Below the pieces are notes generated by a model that saw only the letters and a program-made list of their open reading frames with translations, did no database searches and had not been told where the DNA came from. Made by a program: the position numbers and the translations under genes. Positions 40,366-48,286 of a DNA stretch of 64,000 nt are shown here, piece after piece; positions within the stretch are counted from its first letter, which is position 1; each line of letters starts with the position of its first letter. This DNA comes from Nitrospira sp. (GTDB lineage Bacteria; Nitrospirota; Nitrospiria; Nitrospirales; Nitrospiraceae): contig JABMDL010000004.1 in NCBI GenBank assembly GCA_015903945.1, positions 1 to 64,000 of the forward strand. The letters are read 5' to 3'.

Positions 40366-40791
40366 ATGGCTGACCTCGCAATTACGCAGCAAATCATTCA
40401 ATCGCTCGCCACCTACTTGAAACGCGATCCCGCCTCCATCACGGAATCCCATCACCTCCGGGACGATCTGGGACTCGATTCGGTGGCCGTCATTGAGCTG
40501 CTTTTTGAAATCGAAGACCGTTTCAAAATTCAGATTCCCGATCAAGACCTCGTGGGGCTGAGCACGGTCGGATCAGTGGCCGCCTATGTACAGGAGCGGC
40601 TGGCGTCCCCCAAAGCCGCACCGAAAGCCACGACGAAAGCCCCGGCAAAAGCTGCGGCGAAACCCGCAGCCAAAGCCCCGGCCAAATCCTCCACGAAACC
40701 AAAATCGAAGGCCAAGGCCGCATCACCGCCCGCCCGGAAGCCGGCCGCCAAGCCGAAAACAGCCCAGACTGCCAAGGGCAAGAAAAGGTAA
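40366..40791 (+). CDS. Acyl carrier protein with long Lys/Ala/Pro-rich tail
   Basis: A 141-residue protein with an AAGGAG site 8 bases before the ATG. Residues 1-80 are a normal ACP fold with the phosphopantetheine Ser39 in G-L-D-S-V-A-V. Residues about 81-141 form a basic, low-complexity tail of K-A, K-P and P-A-A-K units like histone H1 C-termini. Ordinary ACPs are acidic and about 80 residues long, so the tail is unusual. It sits between a FabF-like synthase and lpxD and may serve them; the tail might bind membrane, LPS or nucleic acid (inference). Confidence 0.85.
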   Translation: MADLAITQQIIQSLATYLKRDPASITESHHLRDDLGLDSVAVIELLFEIEDRFKIQIPDQDLVGLSTVGSVAAYVQERLASPKAAPKATTKAPAKAAAKPAAKAPAKSSTKPKSKAKAASPPARKPAAKPKTAQTAKGKKR

Positions 40792-40798
40792 CAACACC

Positions 40799-41893
40799 AT
40801 GCCCTTGCCGAAGCTGCCGACCCCGATTACCCTGACCCAGATCCAACAACTTGTCGGCGGAACGATCCATGGCGACGAGCAGACGCCTATCTCCGAGTTG
40901 GCCAGTCTATCCGAGGCTACCCCTCAGGCCCTGACGTTCATCGCCAACGACAAGGCGCTGAAGCTGCCACAGGGGTTTCAGGCAGCCGCAGTCCTGATTC
41001 ATCGGCATGTGCCGGAGCTGCCTATTCCCCAGATCGTGGTCGCCCATCCGTTGCTGGCCTTTGCCATGGTGGCGCAACGATTGTACGTGCGTCCCAGTGC
41101 CCCTCGCGGTATCGCCGAGGGAATGACCAAGGGCACCGGCGTCACCATAGGAGCGGATCCGTCGATCTGGCCGTTCGTGACGCTCGGCGACCGTGTCACC
41201 ATTGGCAACCGTGTCACACTCTATCCCGGCGTCTTCGTTGGATCGGATTCAAAAATCGGGGACGATTGTGTGCTCTACCCCAATGTGGTGGTGCGCGAGG
41301 GGTGCTCGCTGGGCGCTCGGGTGATCGTGCACAGCGGCACCGTCATTGGAGCCGATGGGTTCGGCTATGTCCAGCACCAGGGACGCCACCAGAAAATTCC
41401 TCAGCTCGGCGGCGTGGTCATTGAAGACGATGTGGAATTGGGCGCGAACGTGACTGTCGACCGTGCCACACTCGGCGTCACCCGGATCAAACAAGGGACC
41501 AAGGTCGACAATTTAGTCCAGGTCGCGCATAACGTGACCGTGGGAGAACATTGCATCTTGGTCGCCCAGGTAGGCATCGCGGGCAGCACGACGATCGGCC
41601 ACCATGTGATCATCGGCGGACAAGCCGGTCTCTCAGACCATATCACGATCGGCGATCACGTCATGATCGCCGCCAAGGCGGGAGTCAACCGCAGCCTGGA
41701 GTCGAATCAGATCGTCGGAGGAGCCCCGGCGCTGCCGCGCGAACGGGCGCTGAAAGTCCAGGGCGTCATTCATCATCTCCCGGAATTGAATCAGCAGGTC
41801 CGGGACTTGATCGAACGAGTGGAGACGCTGGAACAATCAGCACGACGAACGCCGACGAAGGCCAGAGTGACCCGTACAAAAAAGCGTCGCTAG
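40799..41893 (+). CDS. lpxD: UDP-3-O-acylglucosamine N-acyltransferase LpxD
   Basis: The start at 40799, seven bases after the ACP stop, gives 364 residues. An N-terminal uridine-binding domain (about 10-100) is followed by the left-handed beta-helix of hexapeptide repeats. The catalytic His lies in the V-A-H-N-V-T-V-G segment near residue 250. It transfers a 3-hydroxyacyl chain from ACP to the lipid A precursor. The C-terminus ends in a basic K-K-R-R tail about 20 residues beyond the usual end. Its ACP neighbour is a natural acyl donor candidate. Confidence 0.93.
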   Translation: MPLPKLPTPITLTQIQQLVGGTIHGDEQTPISELASLSEATPQALTFIANDKALKLPQGFQAAAVLIHRHVPELPIPQIVVAHPLLAFAMVAQRLYVRPSAPRGIAEGMTKGTGVTIGADPSIWPFVTLGDRVTIGNRVTLYPGVFVGSDSKIGDDCVLYPNVVVREGCSLGARVIVHSGTVIGADGFGYVQHQGRHQKIPQLGGVVIEDDVELGANVTVDRATLGVTRIKQGTKVDNLVQVAHNVTVGEHCILVAQVGIAGSTTIGHHVIIGGQAGLSDHITIGDHVMIAAKAGVNRSLESNQIVGGAPALPRERALKVQGVIHHLPELNQQVRDLIERVETLEQSARRTPTKARVTRTKKRR

Positions 41894-42471
41894 CGCTTCT
41901 CCGGCATAATCACACGCCGCCAGAGGAACAGCTTCGCCCAATAGAATCCCGCCCAAGGCATCAGCAACGCCGGGATCGGGTGCACCTGCCCATACACGAT
42001 TGCCGCCACCCCACACCCCACCAGCAGTGCCACGCCAAGCAGATAGGCCACCGGAATCAGTTGTCGGCCCGGATGCTCGATCGACGGTGCCGGCGTCTCT
42101 TTCTTCTGCCGTCCCCTGCTCCCCCCCATCCGCTGTTTCATCCGAGCGCTCATCCGAGCCGCCAAGACCTCTGGAAACTGCCCGAAGATGAACCGGTGAT
42201 ACAGCGTTTGCCCGATACCGAGCGCCAGTCCCACCACGATCAGAGTCGAGCTGGCGGAGAAGGTTGTCCAGGAATAGGTGTCGGTGGCCAGCCACTGATA
42301 GCCTAGCCCGCCGATTCCGCCGACCAAACAGAATAATCCCACAATGCCTGAGGGAAACAGAATAAAGGTCCGCACATACTCTCGCGCCTGTTGCGCGACT
42401 TGTTCAGGATGGTGTGCAGTGATGAGCTTGGGCACGTTCGGCCTCCAACCGTTCCTTTTGAAGGTCGGCAT
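41890..42471 (-). CDS. Small multi-pass membrane protein, function unknown
   Basis: A 193-residue protein from the ATG at 42471. Two hydrophobic pairs (about residues 35-85 and 140-180) flank a basic cytosolic loop rich in Arg, Lys and Met (about 95-130). The C-terminus is R-R-V-I-M-P-E-K-R. I do not recognise the family. It converges with lpxD with a four-base tail overlap. Confidence 0.6.
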   Translation of the reverse strand: MPTFKRNGWRPNVPKLITAHHPEQVAQQAREYVRTFILFPSGIVGLFCLVGGIGGLGYQWLATDTYSWTTFSASSTLIVVGLALGIGQTLYHRFIFGQFPEVLAARMSARMKQRMGGSRGRQKKETPAPSIEHPGRQLIPVAYLLGVALLVGCGVAAIVYGQVHPIPALLMPWAGFYWAKLFLWRRVIMPEKR

Positions 42472-42608
42472 TATAACGGGATCACCACCGAGATCCAAAT
42501 CTGATCGTCAATCGGTATCTATTCGACGGCGCCCATGACAGGTCGGAACCCCATGACAAGAGAAAGCCGTAGGATCGAAGGCCTCGACGGACAGCCGCAT
42601 CGAACGAT

Positions 42609-44909
42609 TCAGCGGTTAGGGATGGGATTGGCCGAGGGCAAACTCTTGATGGGGTCGGTTGAGTGAGGCAGGATTTCTTCGATGGAGGCGATCTCGAGAC
42701 GGCCGAGCGTCACCCACTGCTCCGCCATAGGGGTCAACGTCTGGATCCGTACTTCGACCGCCTGCAACCGCTGGGGGAGGGTCTCGACCTTCCGGTAGGC
42801 CGCCGCATTCAGAAACGACTGCACCCCCTGGAGAAACATCGTGATCGTCGCGGCGTGAATGGTCTTGGCCAGCTCTTGCAGCGCGGCAACATGGCTGGCG
42901 ATTGGCGCCAACTGAGACGAGGTGACGAAATCCTGCGCACCTTGTTGGCGCAACTGACGGAGCTGCTCTGTCATGGCTGGAACCCGCTCATGCACTTCCT
43001 TGAGAAACTCTTCGTCGAGCCTTCCAAGATCGCGCAGAATGCGCTTCACCGCTTCCACGGCAATCTGTTCCTCGCGCGGCCCAACCTCTTGCTCGGCACG
43101 CTCAATCACCGCTTCCAACACATCTCGAGACGGTTGAACCGAGCGGGCACGGACTCGCTGGAGATCCCTCAACGCCCGCAGTAACGGCACGGAGGATTCG
43201 ACACGGACCGGCGGCTCTTGCGGCAGTGTCACGGGGACGACAGGCACCGGGGCGGACTCGGCAACCCGTTCCGCCCGCACATATTCAGTCAAGTCAGGCA
43301 TCTCTTCATCCCGACCAGCTACCTCCCTAATCAAGTCCAATATCTCGCTAGTCTGGTCAGACATCTCCCGAGTCACGTCAGGCATGTTTCCAGTCGAGTC
43401 AGGCATCCCCCCAGTCACGCCAACCATCGCTCCAGCTGGGCCAGGTATCTCCCCAGCCGAGTCACGCACCTCCTCAACTGCACCAGCCTCATCCCCTGTT
43501 CCTGAAAGACGATGGACCGCCGCCGCAATTTGCTCAAGCCCTTCTTGAACCGTCCGAAGCCAGTCCGATGTCTGCTCTGTCTCCGCCTTGTCGATGTCTT
43601 GAAGAGCCGGCAAGAGGGCCCGTGCCATCCCTTCGATGTCGGAGAGTTGCACGGTGGACGCCGAGCGAGCCAAATGCGTCATTCCATTTCGAATGACCCC
43701 ATGAAGTTTCGAACGGACCGCCCGCTCGGTACCGGCATCCAGCTTCTTGAGCGCGGTCTGCAGCTGAGCCAGCCACTCGCGGGCCTCGAGTGCAAACAAC
43801 CCAACGAGTTCCTTGTGCAACATCAGATCGCTCTTGGTCCATGTCTGCTCTCGGCTCCCTGATTCAGCGTCAGGGCTTGGCGCCTCCGCCTCCTGGATCG
43901 ATTTCTTACGGAGGTCGACAACGCCCTGGATCGCCGAGGCAATGACATCCAAACTTTCCAACAACGCGGTGAACTGGTCTGATGTGGAGACTGGCGCGGG
44001 ACTCTGATCGTTGGCAGGCGGCTTGCCGGCAAAGGTCACCCGCCCCACGGCCGGTGGGTCCAGCGCCTCAACAATTGACACCAACGGCGTCAGACTCAAG
44101 TCGATGTGCGGCGGGGTTGCCTGGTCAGCCACAGATGTCCCGCCGATGTGCACCACTGGGCGTAACGGGTACCGGCTATTCACTCTCTCCACGGTCGCCA
44201 CTTCTCCGGTCGACAGCCGTACCCGAGTTCCCAGCGGATAGACGGACAGTTGCTCGATCAATGCCTTCAGGATCTCTCGCGGAAATGCCGTACGCTCCAC
44301 CACCAACAATTCTTTTACGGCTTCATGCGGAAGCAGCCGACGGCGATAGGGCCGGTCACTGACCAACGCATCGAAGACATCGACCACACCCAGAATTTGG
44401 GCCATTTCACCGATCTGGCGACCCTTGAGCTGGTTCGGATATCCACACCCGTCAACACGCTCATGCGCCTGCAGGACCACCTGTGTCAACCAGTGATACT
44501 CCGGTCCCAGCCGTTGAATGACCTGCGCACCCAGGTTGGGATGTTGCTCGATCAACATCCGCTCCTCTGTGGTCAACCGACCGGCCTTGGCAATCACCGA
44601 CGCCGGGACTGCAAACAATCCAATGTCATGGACCAACCCACCGAGGGCCAGCCGATCCAGTTCTTCCCCATAATACCCCAGCCCGATCCCAACCTTGGTC
44701 CCCAGTATGCTGACGTTGATCAGGTTCGTGATCAGCGTTGGGCCGGGCGGACCTGACAGCGCTTCCACCACCAATTGATCATCTTGCCTCAGCGAGGAGA
44801 CCAATCCCTGCACGAGTGCACGAATCCGGTCTATCGCAAGCAGCCGCTGACTCTGAACGGCTGCCGCCACTTCCGTCAACTCGCCTTCAGCCTCCCGATA
44901 CCAACTCAT
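42609..44909 (-). CDS. HD-GYP phosphodiesterase fused to degenerate Hpt-like helical region
   Basis: A 766-residue cytosolic protein. The N-terminal HD-GYP domain (about 60-230) has H94-D95 in V-H-D-I-G, H123-P, and H149-E-R-V-D-G-C-G-Y-P158, so c-di-GMP hydrolysis is likely. A beta extension (about 230-290) follows. Residues about 365-460 resemble a CheA P1/Hpt bundle, but the phospho-His position is Thr (T-H-L-A-R-S-A). Residues about 475-544 are ten heptads encoded by a 21-bp tandem repeat. The C-terminal helical part (about 680-760) is homologous to the end of the next gene upstream. It is the last gene of the chemosensory operon and is probably its output enzyme. Confidence 0.82.
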   Translation of the reverse strand: MSWYREAEGELTEVAAAVQSQRLLAIDRIRALVQGLVSSLRQDDQLVVEALSGPPGPTLITNLINVSILGTKVGIGLGYYGEELDRLALGGLVHDIGLFAVPASVIAKAGRLTTEERMLIEQHPNLGAQVIQRLGPEYHWLTQVVLQAHERVDGCGYPNQLKGRQIGEMAQILGVVDVFDALVSDRPYRRRLLPHEAVKELLVVERTAFPREILKALIEQLSVYPLGTRVRLSTGEVATVERVNSRYPLRPVVHIGGTSVADQATPPHIDLSLTPLVSIVEALDPPAVGRVTFAGKPPANDQSPAPVSTSDQFTALLESLDVIASAIQGVVDLRKKSIQEAEAPSPDAESGSREQTWTKSDLMLHKELVGLFALEAREWLAQLQTALKKLDAGTERAVRSKLHGVIRNGMTHLARSASTVQLSDIEGMARALLPALQDIDKAETEQTSDWLRTVQEGLEQIAAAVHRLSGTGDEAGAVEEVRDSAGEIPGPAGAMVGVTGGMPDSTGNMPDVTREMSDQTSEILDLIREVAGRDEEMPDLTEYVRAERVAESAPVPVVPVTLPQEPPVRVESSVPLLRALRDLQRVRARSVQPSRDVLEAVIERAEQEVGPREEQIAVEAVKRILRDLGRLDEEFLKEVHERVPAMTEQLRQLRQQGAQDFVTSSQLAPIASHVAALQELAKTIHAATITMFLQGVQSFLNAAAYRKVETLPQRLQAVEVRIQTLTPMAEQWVTLGRLEIASIEEILPHSTDPIKSLPSANPIPNR
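43278..43487 (-). repeat. 21-bp in-frame tandem repeat, ten units
   Basis: Ten consecutive degenerate 21-base units (boundaries at 43298/43299, 43319/43320 and so on) encode heptads of the type P-D-x-T-x-x-M. Unit length is constant, so the frame is kept and the number of heptads can vary by slippage. Confidence 0.85.
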
Positions 44910-44997
44910 AGGAACGACGCCTCTATCTAAACAGTACTACGCGGGTCCGCCGAATCCTGTTCGGCCACTCATGATGAAGCCTTGTCGCATACCCAGG

Positions 44998-45936
44998 TCA
45001 ATTAGGCAAGATGGCGCCGATGGCTGAACGCTCCGCCCGCCCGGCTTCCACCCAGGCTTCAAGCGCCTGTATGCATTCGGCGAGTCGCGCTTTGACAGCG
45101 CCATATTTTGGAGCGGCGACGACGACCCGTTGTTGCATGACCATCGAGAGAAAACTATGCAACCCCATGAAGAACGTCATGGTCTCCGATGCATTCACTT
45201 GCTGCGCACTCGACCAGAGTTGGGCGGCTTGTTCCACGGCTGCTCCCAGCGGTTGGGTTGTGGGACAAGGACGTTCCATCCCGCTCTGGAGACGCGCGAG
45301 CTCGTCAGCGATCGAGGGGCCTTGAGCCGTAACGGCGGCCAGGAATCCTTCCTCTCCCTCCGACCATCGTTCAAGAAAGTCCCGAAGGGACTTCACGTTG
45401 CATTGTTCTATCCCGTTCAGTTTCAGTCCTTCGATCTGAGCAATAACCGTGTGAAGCAGATTGCGGGAATACACACCGGAGGGAGACTGCTGATCTTTGA
45501 ACCCATGAAGCAAGGCCAGCAGCTCCGTCGCAGGCATCATCACGGCTTGACCTGGGGCCTGGTCGACGGCATTCACTGAGTCAAACGTGATCCCGGTTGC
45601 CCCTGTAATGGCGGTGTGGATAGCCCCCAAGTGCTTGCACAGGGCGGTGAAATCTCGAGCTGAGATCGTATCTGATGGGTTCTGAACAGCCTCGACAAAT
45701 GGAAGGGCGGCGTAACTCGCTCGTTCAACCTCGCTAAGCCCCATCGTCGCAGCCGACCCTCCCATGTTGGTGAGACCAGCATTGATCGTGTGGACGAGCT
45801 TTACATGACGGTCAGGTGGGGGGGCTTGCTGTAACTCATCCAAGGCCACATGGATTTGCTGGAGCCATTCCTTGGCCTCGTGAACAAAGACATCAATCAG
45901 ATCTTTTTGAAACTCATCAGGCGACTCGACAGGCAT
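44998..45936 (-). CDS. Degenerate Hpt/CheA-P1-like helical protein
   Basis: A 312-residue all-helical protein. Residues about 10-110 look like an Hpt bundle (F-V-H-E-A-K-E-W-L, then T-N-M-G-G-S-A-A-T-M-G-L) where the phosphorylatable His is replaced by Thr. The last 90 residues (F-F-M-G-L-H-S-F-L ... S-A-I-G-A-I-L-P) match the end of the adjacent HD-GYP protein. It is thus a stand-alone paralogue of that protein's helical region without the HD-GYP domain. I infer a docking or adaptor role in the chemosensory complex. No catalytic motif is present. Confidence 0.65.
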   Translation of the reverse strand: MPVESPDEFQKDLIDVFVHEAKEWLQQIHVALDELQQAPPPDRHVKLVHTINAGLTNMGGSAATMGLSEVERASYAALPFVEAVQNPSDTISARDFTALCKHLGAIHTAITGATGITFDSVNAVDQAPGQAVMMPATELLALLHGFKDQQSPSGVYSRNLLHTVIAQIEGLKLNGIEQCNVKSLRDFLERWSEGEEGFLAAVTAQGPSIADELARLQSGMERPCPTTQPLGAAVEQAAQLWSSAQQVNASETMTFFMGLHSFLSMVMQQRVVVAAPKYGAVKARLAECIQALEAWVEAGRAERSAIGAILPN

Positions 45937-45988
45937 GGCGCTCGGCCCTTCAAGAAATACACGGTCAGACAGAAACTCAGGCCCCGGC

Positions 45989-47200
45989 TCAGGATGAGGT
46001 CATCCCTTTGCCTAATTGCGACGCCAACCCGGCGATTTCACTCAATTTGCGAGCCATTTCTTCAAATCGCTTCGTCGCATTGAGCGCAGCCTCTTCACTC
46101 TCAGTTACCCGCCGGAGCAACGAGGTATTCCGCTCTCGCTCAGCGGTAAGAAGTCCGCCCAGCTCTCGTACCTTCGCCTGCGCCTCTTCCTTCCCCTGCG
46201 CATCCACTGCGGCCCTCTGCCGTTCAGCAGCCAACGCGTCTTGCAGTTCCACGACCCGTTGAGCCGTTGGTGCCGCTGCCGCCGCCGCGCTTTCCATGTC
46301 CGACAGTTGTTGGACCAACTGCGTCCCAGCGGCTCGCTCGGCATCGACCTCCGCTTCCAACTGAGCGACTCGCTCGGCCAATGCTTGGACAGCAGTCAAA
46401 TCCTGCCGTACTTTCCGTGCCGCCTCCTGCTCAGTCTTCAACTCAGCCTCTAGTTGTCGAACCCGTGCGGCCAGGCTCTCGCTGGCCTCTACTTTTGACT
46501 CCAAATCATTGGCCCGACGGCGTTCCGCCTCCAGCAAAGCCTGCACCCCGTTCATCCGGCCGAGTTCCGCCTCAAGCTCAGCGGTCCGCTTGAGCAGAGT
46601 TTCGGCCCGAACCTGTTCCGCTTGAAGCCGCGCCTCAGTCTCTTTCAACTTGCCGGCGGCTTGAACATCGGCCCCACTCTGAAGTGGAGCCGCGTGAGGT
46701 GACATCAGCTTGAGCCCCGGCGGGGACGCCGGCGCGGGAGCCTGTTGTGGCGCCGGCATGGCCTTGATGCCGATCGGTGGAGGAGCGACTCGAGCCACTG
46801 TGGATTTGAACTCAGAAGTCTCCACTGGTTTGTGGCGTTTGGCGATGAGCTCCAGCACCTTATCCTTCAGCGAGGTTCCTTGAAACGGTTTTTTCAGGAC
46901 GCCGTCAGCTTTGCACGTCTCGGCCTGCTTCGTGACTTCATCGTTGACAATACCTGAAATCAACAGCACAGGCGTGGCAGCCAGAGTGGCCGTGGCGCGA
47001 ACGAACGCGCACACCTCGTACCCGCTCTTATCCGGCATGATCACGTCGGACACAATCACATCGGGACAATCCTTCTTCAGATAGGTCAGGGCTTCCTCCC
47101 CGTTGGCCGCGAGCACCACGCTCAAGCCGGCCTCGGCCAGAAGCCGCTCGGCCACCTTCCGAACGGCAATACTGTCGTCTGCAATTAAAATTTTTGGCAT
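45989..47200 (-). CDS. Response regulator with long coiled coil
   Basis: A 403-residue protein. Residues 1-120 are a receiver with the D-D pair (8-9) and phospho-Asp in V-S-D-V-I-M-P and K in L-K-K-P-F, all intact. A Pro/Ala linker (about 135-170) leads to a coiled coil of about 220 residues rich in E-A-E-R heptads. The build recalls AglZ of Myxococcus, a pseudo-receiver plus coiled coil that acts under the Frz chemosensory pathway in polarity and gliding; that likeness is architectural only. It lies in the chemosensory operon and is probably phosphorylated by its CheA. Confidence 0.82.
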   Translation of the reverse strand: MPKILIADDSIAVRKVAERLLAEAGLSVVLAANGEEALTYLKKDCPDVIVSDVIMPDKSGYEVCAFVRATATLAATPVLLISGIVNDEVTKQAETCKADGVLKKPFQGTSLKDKVLELIAKRHKPVETSEFKSTVARVAPPPIGIKAMPAPQQAPAPASPPGLKLMSPHAAPLQSGADVQAAGKLKETEARLQAEQVRAETLLKRTAELEAELGRMNGVQALLEAERRRANDLESKVEASESLAARVRQLEAELKTEQEAARKVRQDLTAVQALAERVAQLEAEVDAERAAGTQLVQQLSDMESAAAAAAPTAQRVVELQDALAAERQRAAVDAQGKEEAQAKVRELGGLLTAERERNTSLLRRVTESEEAALNATKRFEEMARKLSEIAGLASQLGKGMTSS

Positions 47201-47233
47201 GCGACTATCCTTCCCTTACCATGGCTGAGACGA

Positions 47234-47686
47234 TCATTGGCTGTATGCCGAACCGAGTAGCGATGGCGCGAGAATCGGGATCTCAACAGTTCCGCTCGAA
47301 AAGCTTCCATGTGCCGGGACATCTCGCCCGTAATAGGGCCTGATTGCGATACGTTCCACGGTCTCAATCACGGGTATTTCGTCGTCGATGCAAATGGCCA
47401 TGGTCCCCAGCGTGTGTTTTGCTTGCAGCCATAACCGCTCGCTCCCCCGCGGCGAAAGACCGAGCCGGGCAGCAAGATCCCAAATGGGCAACACCGTTTG
47501 TCCCAAGCGCACCACGCCGGACACAAACGGAGTCCGGCTCGCCAGAGCAATAGGCTCCCGCCATCCCGACACCCCAGCCAACTCATCGGCTTTTGCCGCA
47601 AAGCGACATCCACCGATGGAAAATGCGAGCAGACGCCACGCCCTCGCGTCCTGCGTAGCAACGCGCCCGGCTCTCGCCCTCAACAT
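47234..47686 (-). CDS. CheW-like adaptor, divergent (1)
   Basis: A 150-residue protein from the ATG at 47686, which leaves a seven-base overlap with the gene upstream; an ATG at 47752 would extend it into that gene. A CheW beta-barrel is recognisable by F-V-S-G-V-V-R-L-G-Q-T-V-L-P-I-W-D-L and the following L-G-L-S turn. Expected to couple CheA with receptors. It is one of three CheW-type proteins in the operon and is divergent from the canonical one. Confidence 0.75.
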   Translation of the reverse strand: MLRARAGRVATQDARAWRLLAFSIGGCRFAAKADELAGVSGWREPIALASRTPFVSGVVRLGQTVLPIWDLAARLGLSPRGSERLWLQAKHTLGTMAICIDDEIPVIETVERIAIRPYYGRDVPAHGSFSSGTVEIPILAPSLLGSAYSQ

Positions 47687-48216
47687 TTCTGCACCTGTGC
47701 CATTTCTCCTGTTGCGTGAGACGCACACCCGAGCCTGGAATCTGTTGACCATTCCGGCTGCCTGATGCCGTCGTCATGTTGAGAACAACTCAGCACCCAC
47801 GAGACGTTCAAGATCACTGCGACACGTTCCTGAAATACGATCATACCGAGGTACCACTCCCGTTCGGCGCCTTGAAAATGCAACGGCAACGGAACGACTT
47901 CTGACGCCCGACAGGCCACTTGCCCATGCACCCGATCCACTGCGACACATCCATACCGATCCTGATGCGCGAGTAAGAGCACACGCCGGTCCGAGCTGTC
48001 CTCGTTTGGCTCAACCTCCAGGAGATCCGTGAAAGCGAGCGGCGGGTAGACGATGCCGTCCGCGGATACAGCCTGACTGGCCGCCTCTTGCATGGTCAGC
48101 ATCCCCCGGACCGCAGTGGCGTCGAACGCGAACCAACGCTCCCCTATCGTCACCACCACATAACACGACGACGGGCCGCGCGTTGTTCTCTGGAATGTTC
48201 GCCCATGCCAACTCAT
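47680..48216 (-). CDS. CheW-like adaptor, divergent (2)
   Basis: The ATG at 48216 has a GGGAGG site 8 bases upstream; 178 residues. A CheW fold is suggested by Y-V-V-V-T-I-G-E-R-W-F-A-F, P-L-A-F-T-D-L-L and a later G-M-I-V-F-Q-E-R-V-A-V-I-L-N-V. The usual conserved G-x-x-N-x-R-G segment is poorly kept. The C-terminal 30 residues are outside the fold. Likely a structural adaptor or a receptor/CheA competitor in the array. Confidence 0.65.
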   Translation of the reverse strand: MSWHGRTFQRTTRGPSSCYVVVTIGERWFAFDATAVRGMLTMQEAASQAVSADGIVYPPLAFTDLLEVEPNEDSSDRRVLLLAHQDRYGCVAVDRVHGQVACRASEVVPLPLHFQGAEREWYLGMIVFQERVAVILNVSWVLSCSQHDDGIRQPEWSTDSRLGCASHATGEMAQVQKC

Positions 48217-48286
48217 CAGACCGCCTCCCACGTCATTGTCCGTAAGACCACCCGCTTCGTCAATGAATACACAACTTCCTGCTGCG

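Noticed and set aside
40586-40798. Arg/Pro-rich extension of LpxD over the ACP tail
   Set aside because: It is the alternate frame of the repetitive K/A/P codons of the ACP tail; LpxD homology begins after 40799.
43278-43487. Possible CRISPR array
   Set aside because: The units are 21 bases with no spacers and are in frame in a coding gene; this is a coding tandem repeat.
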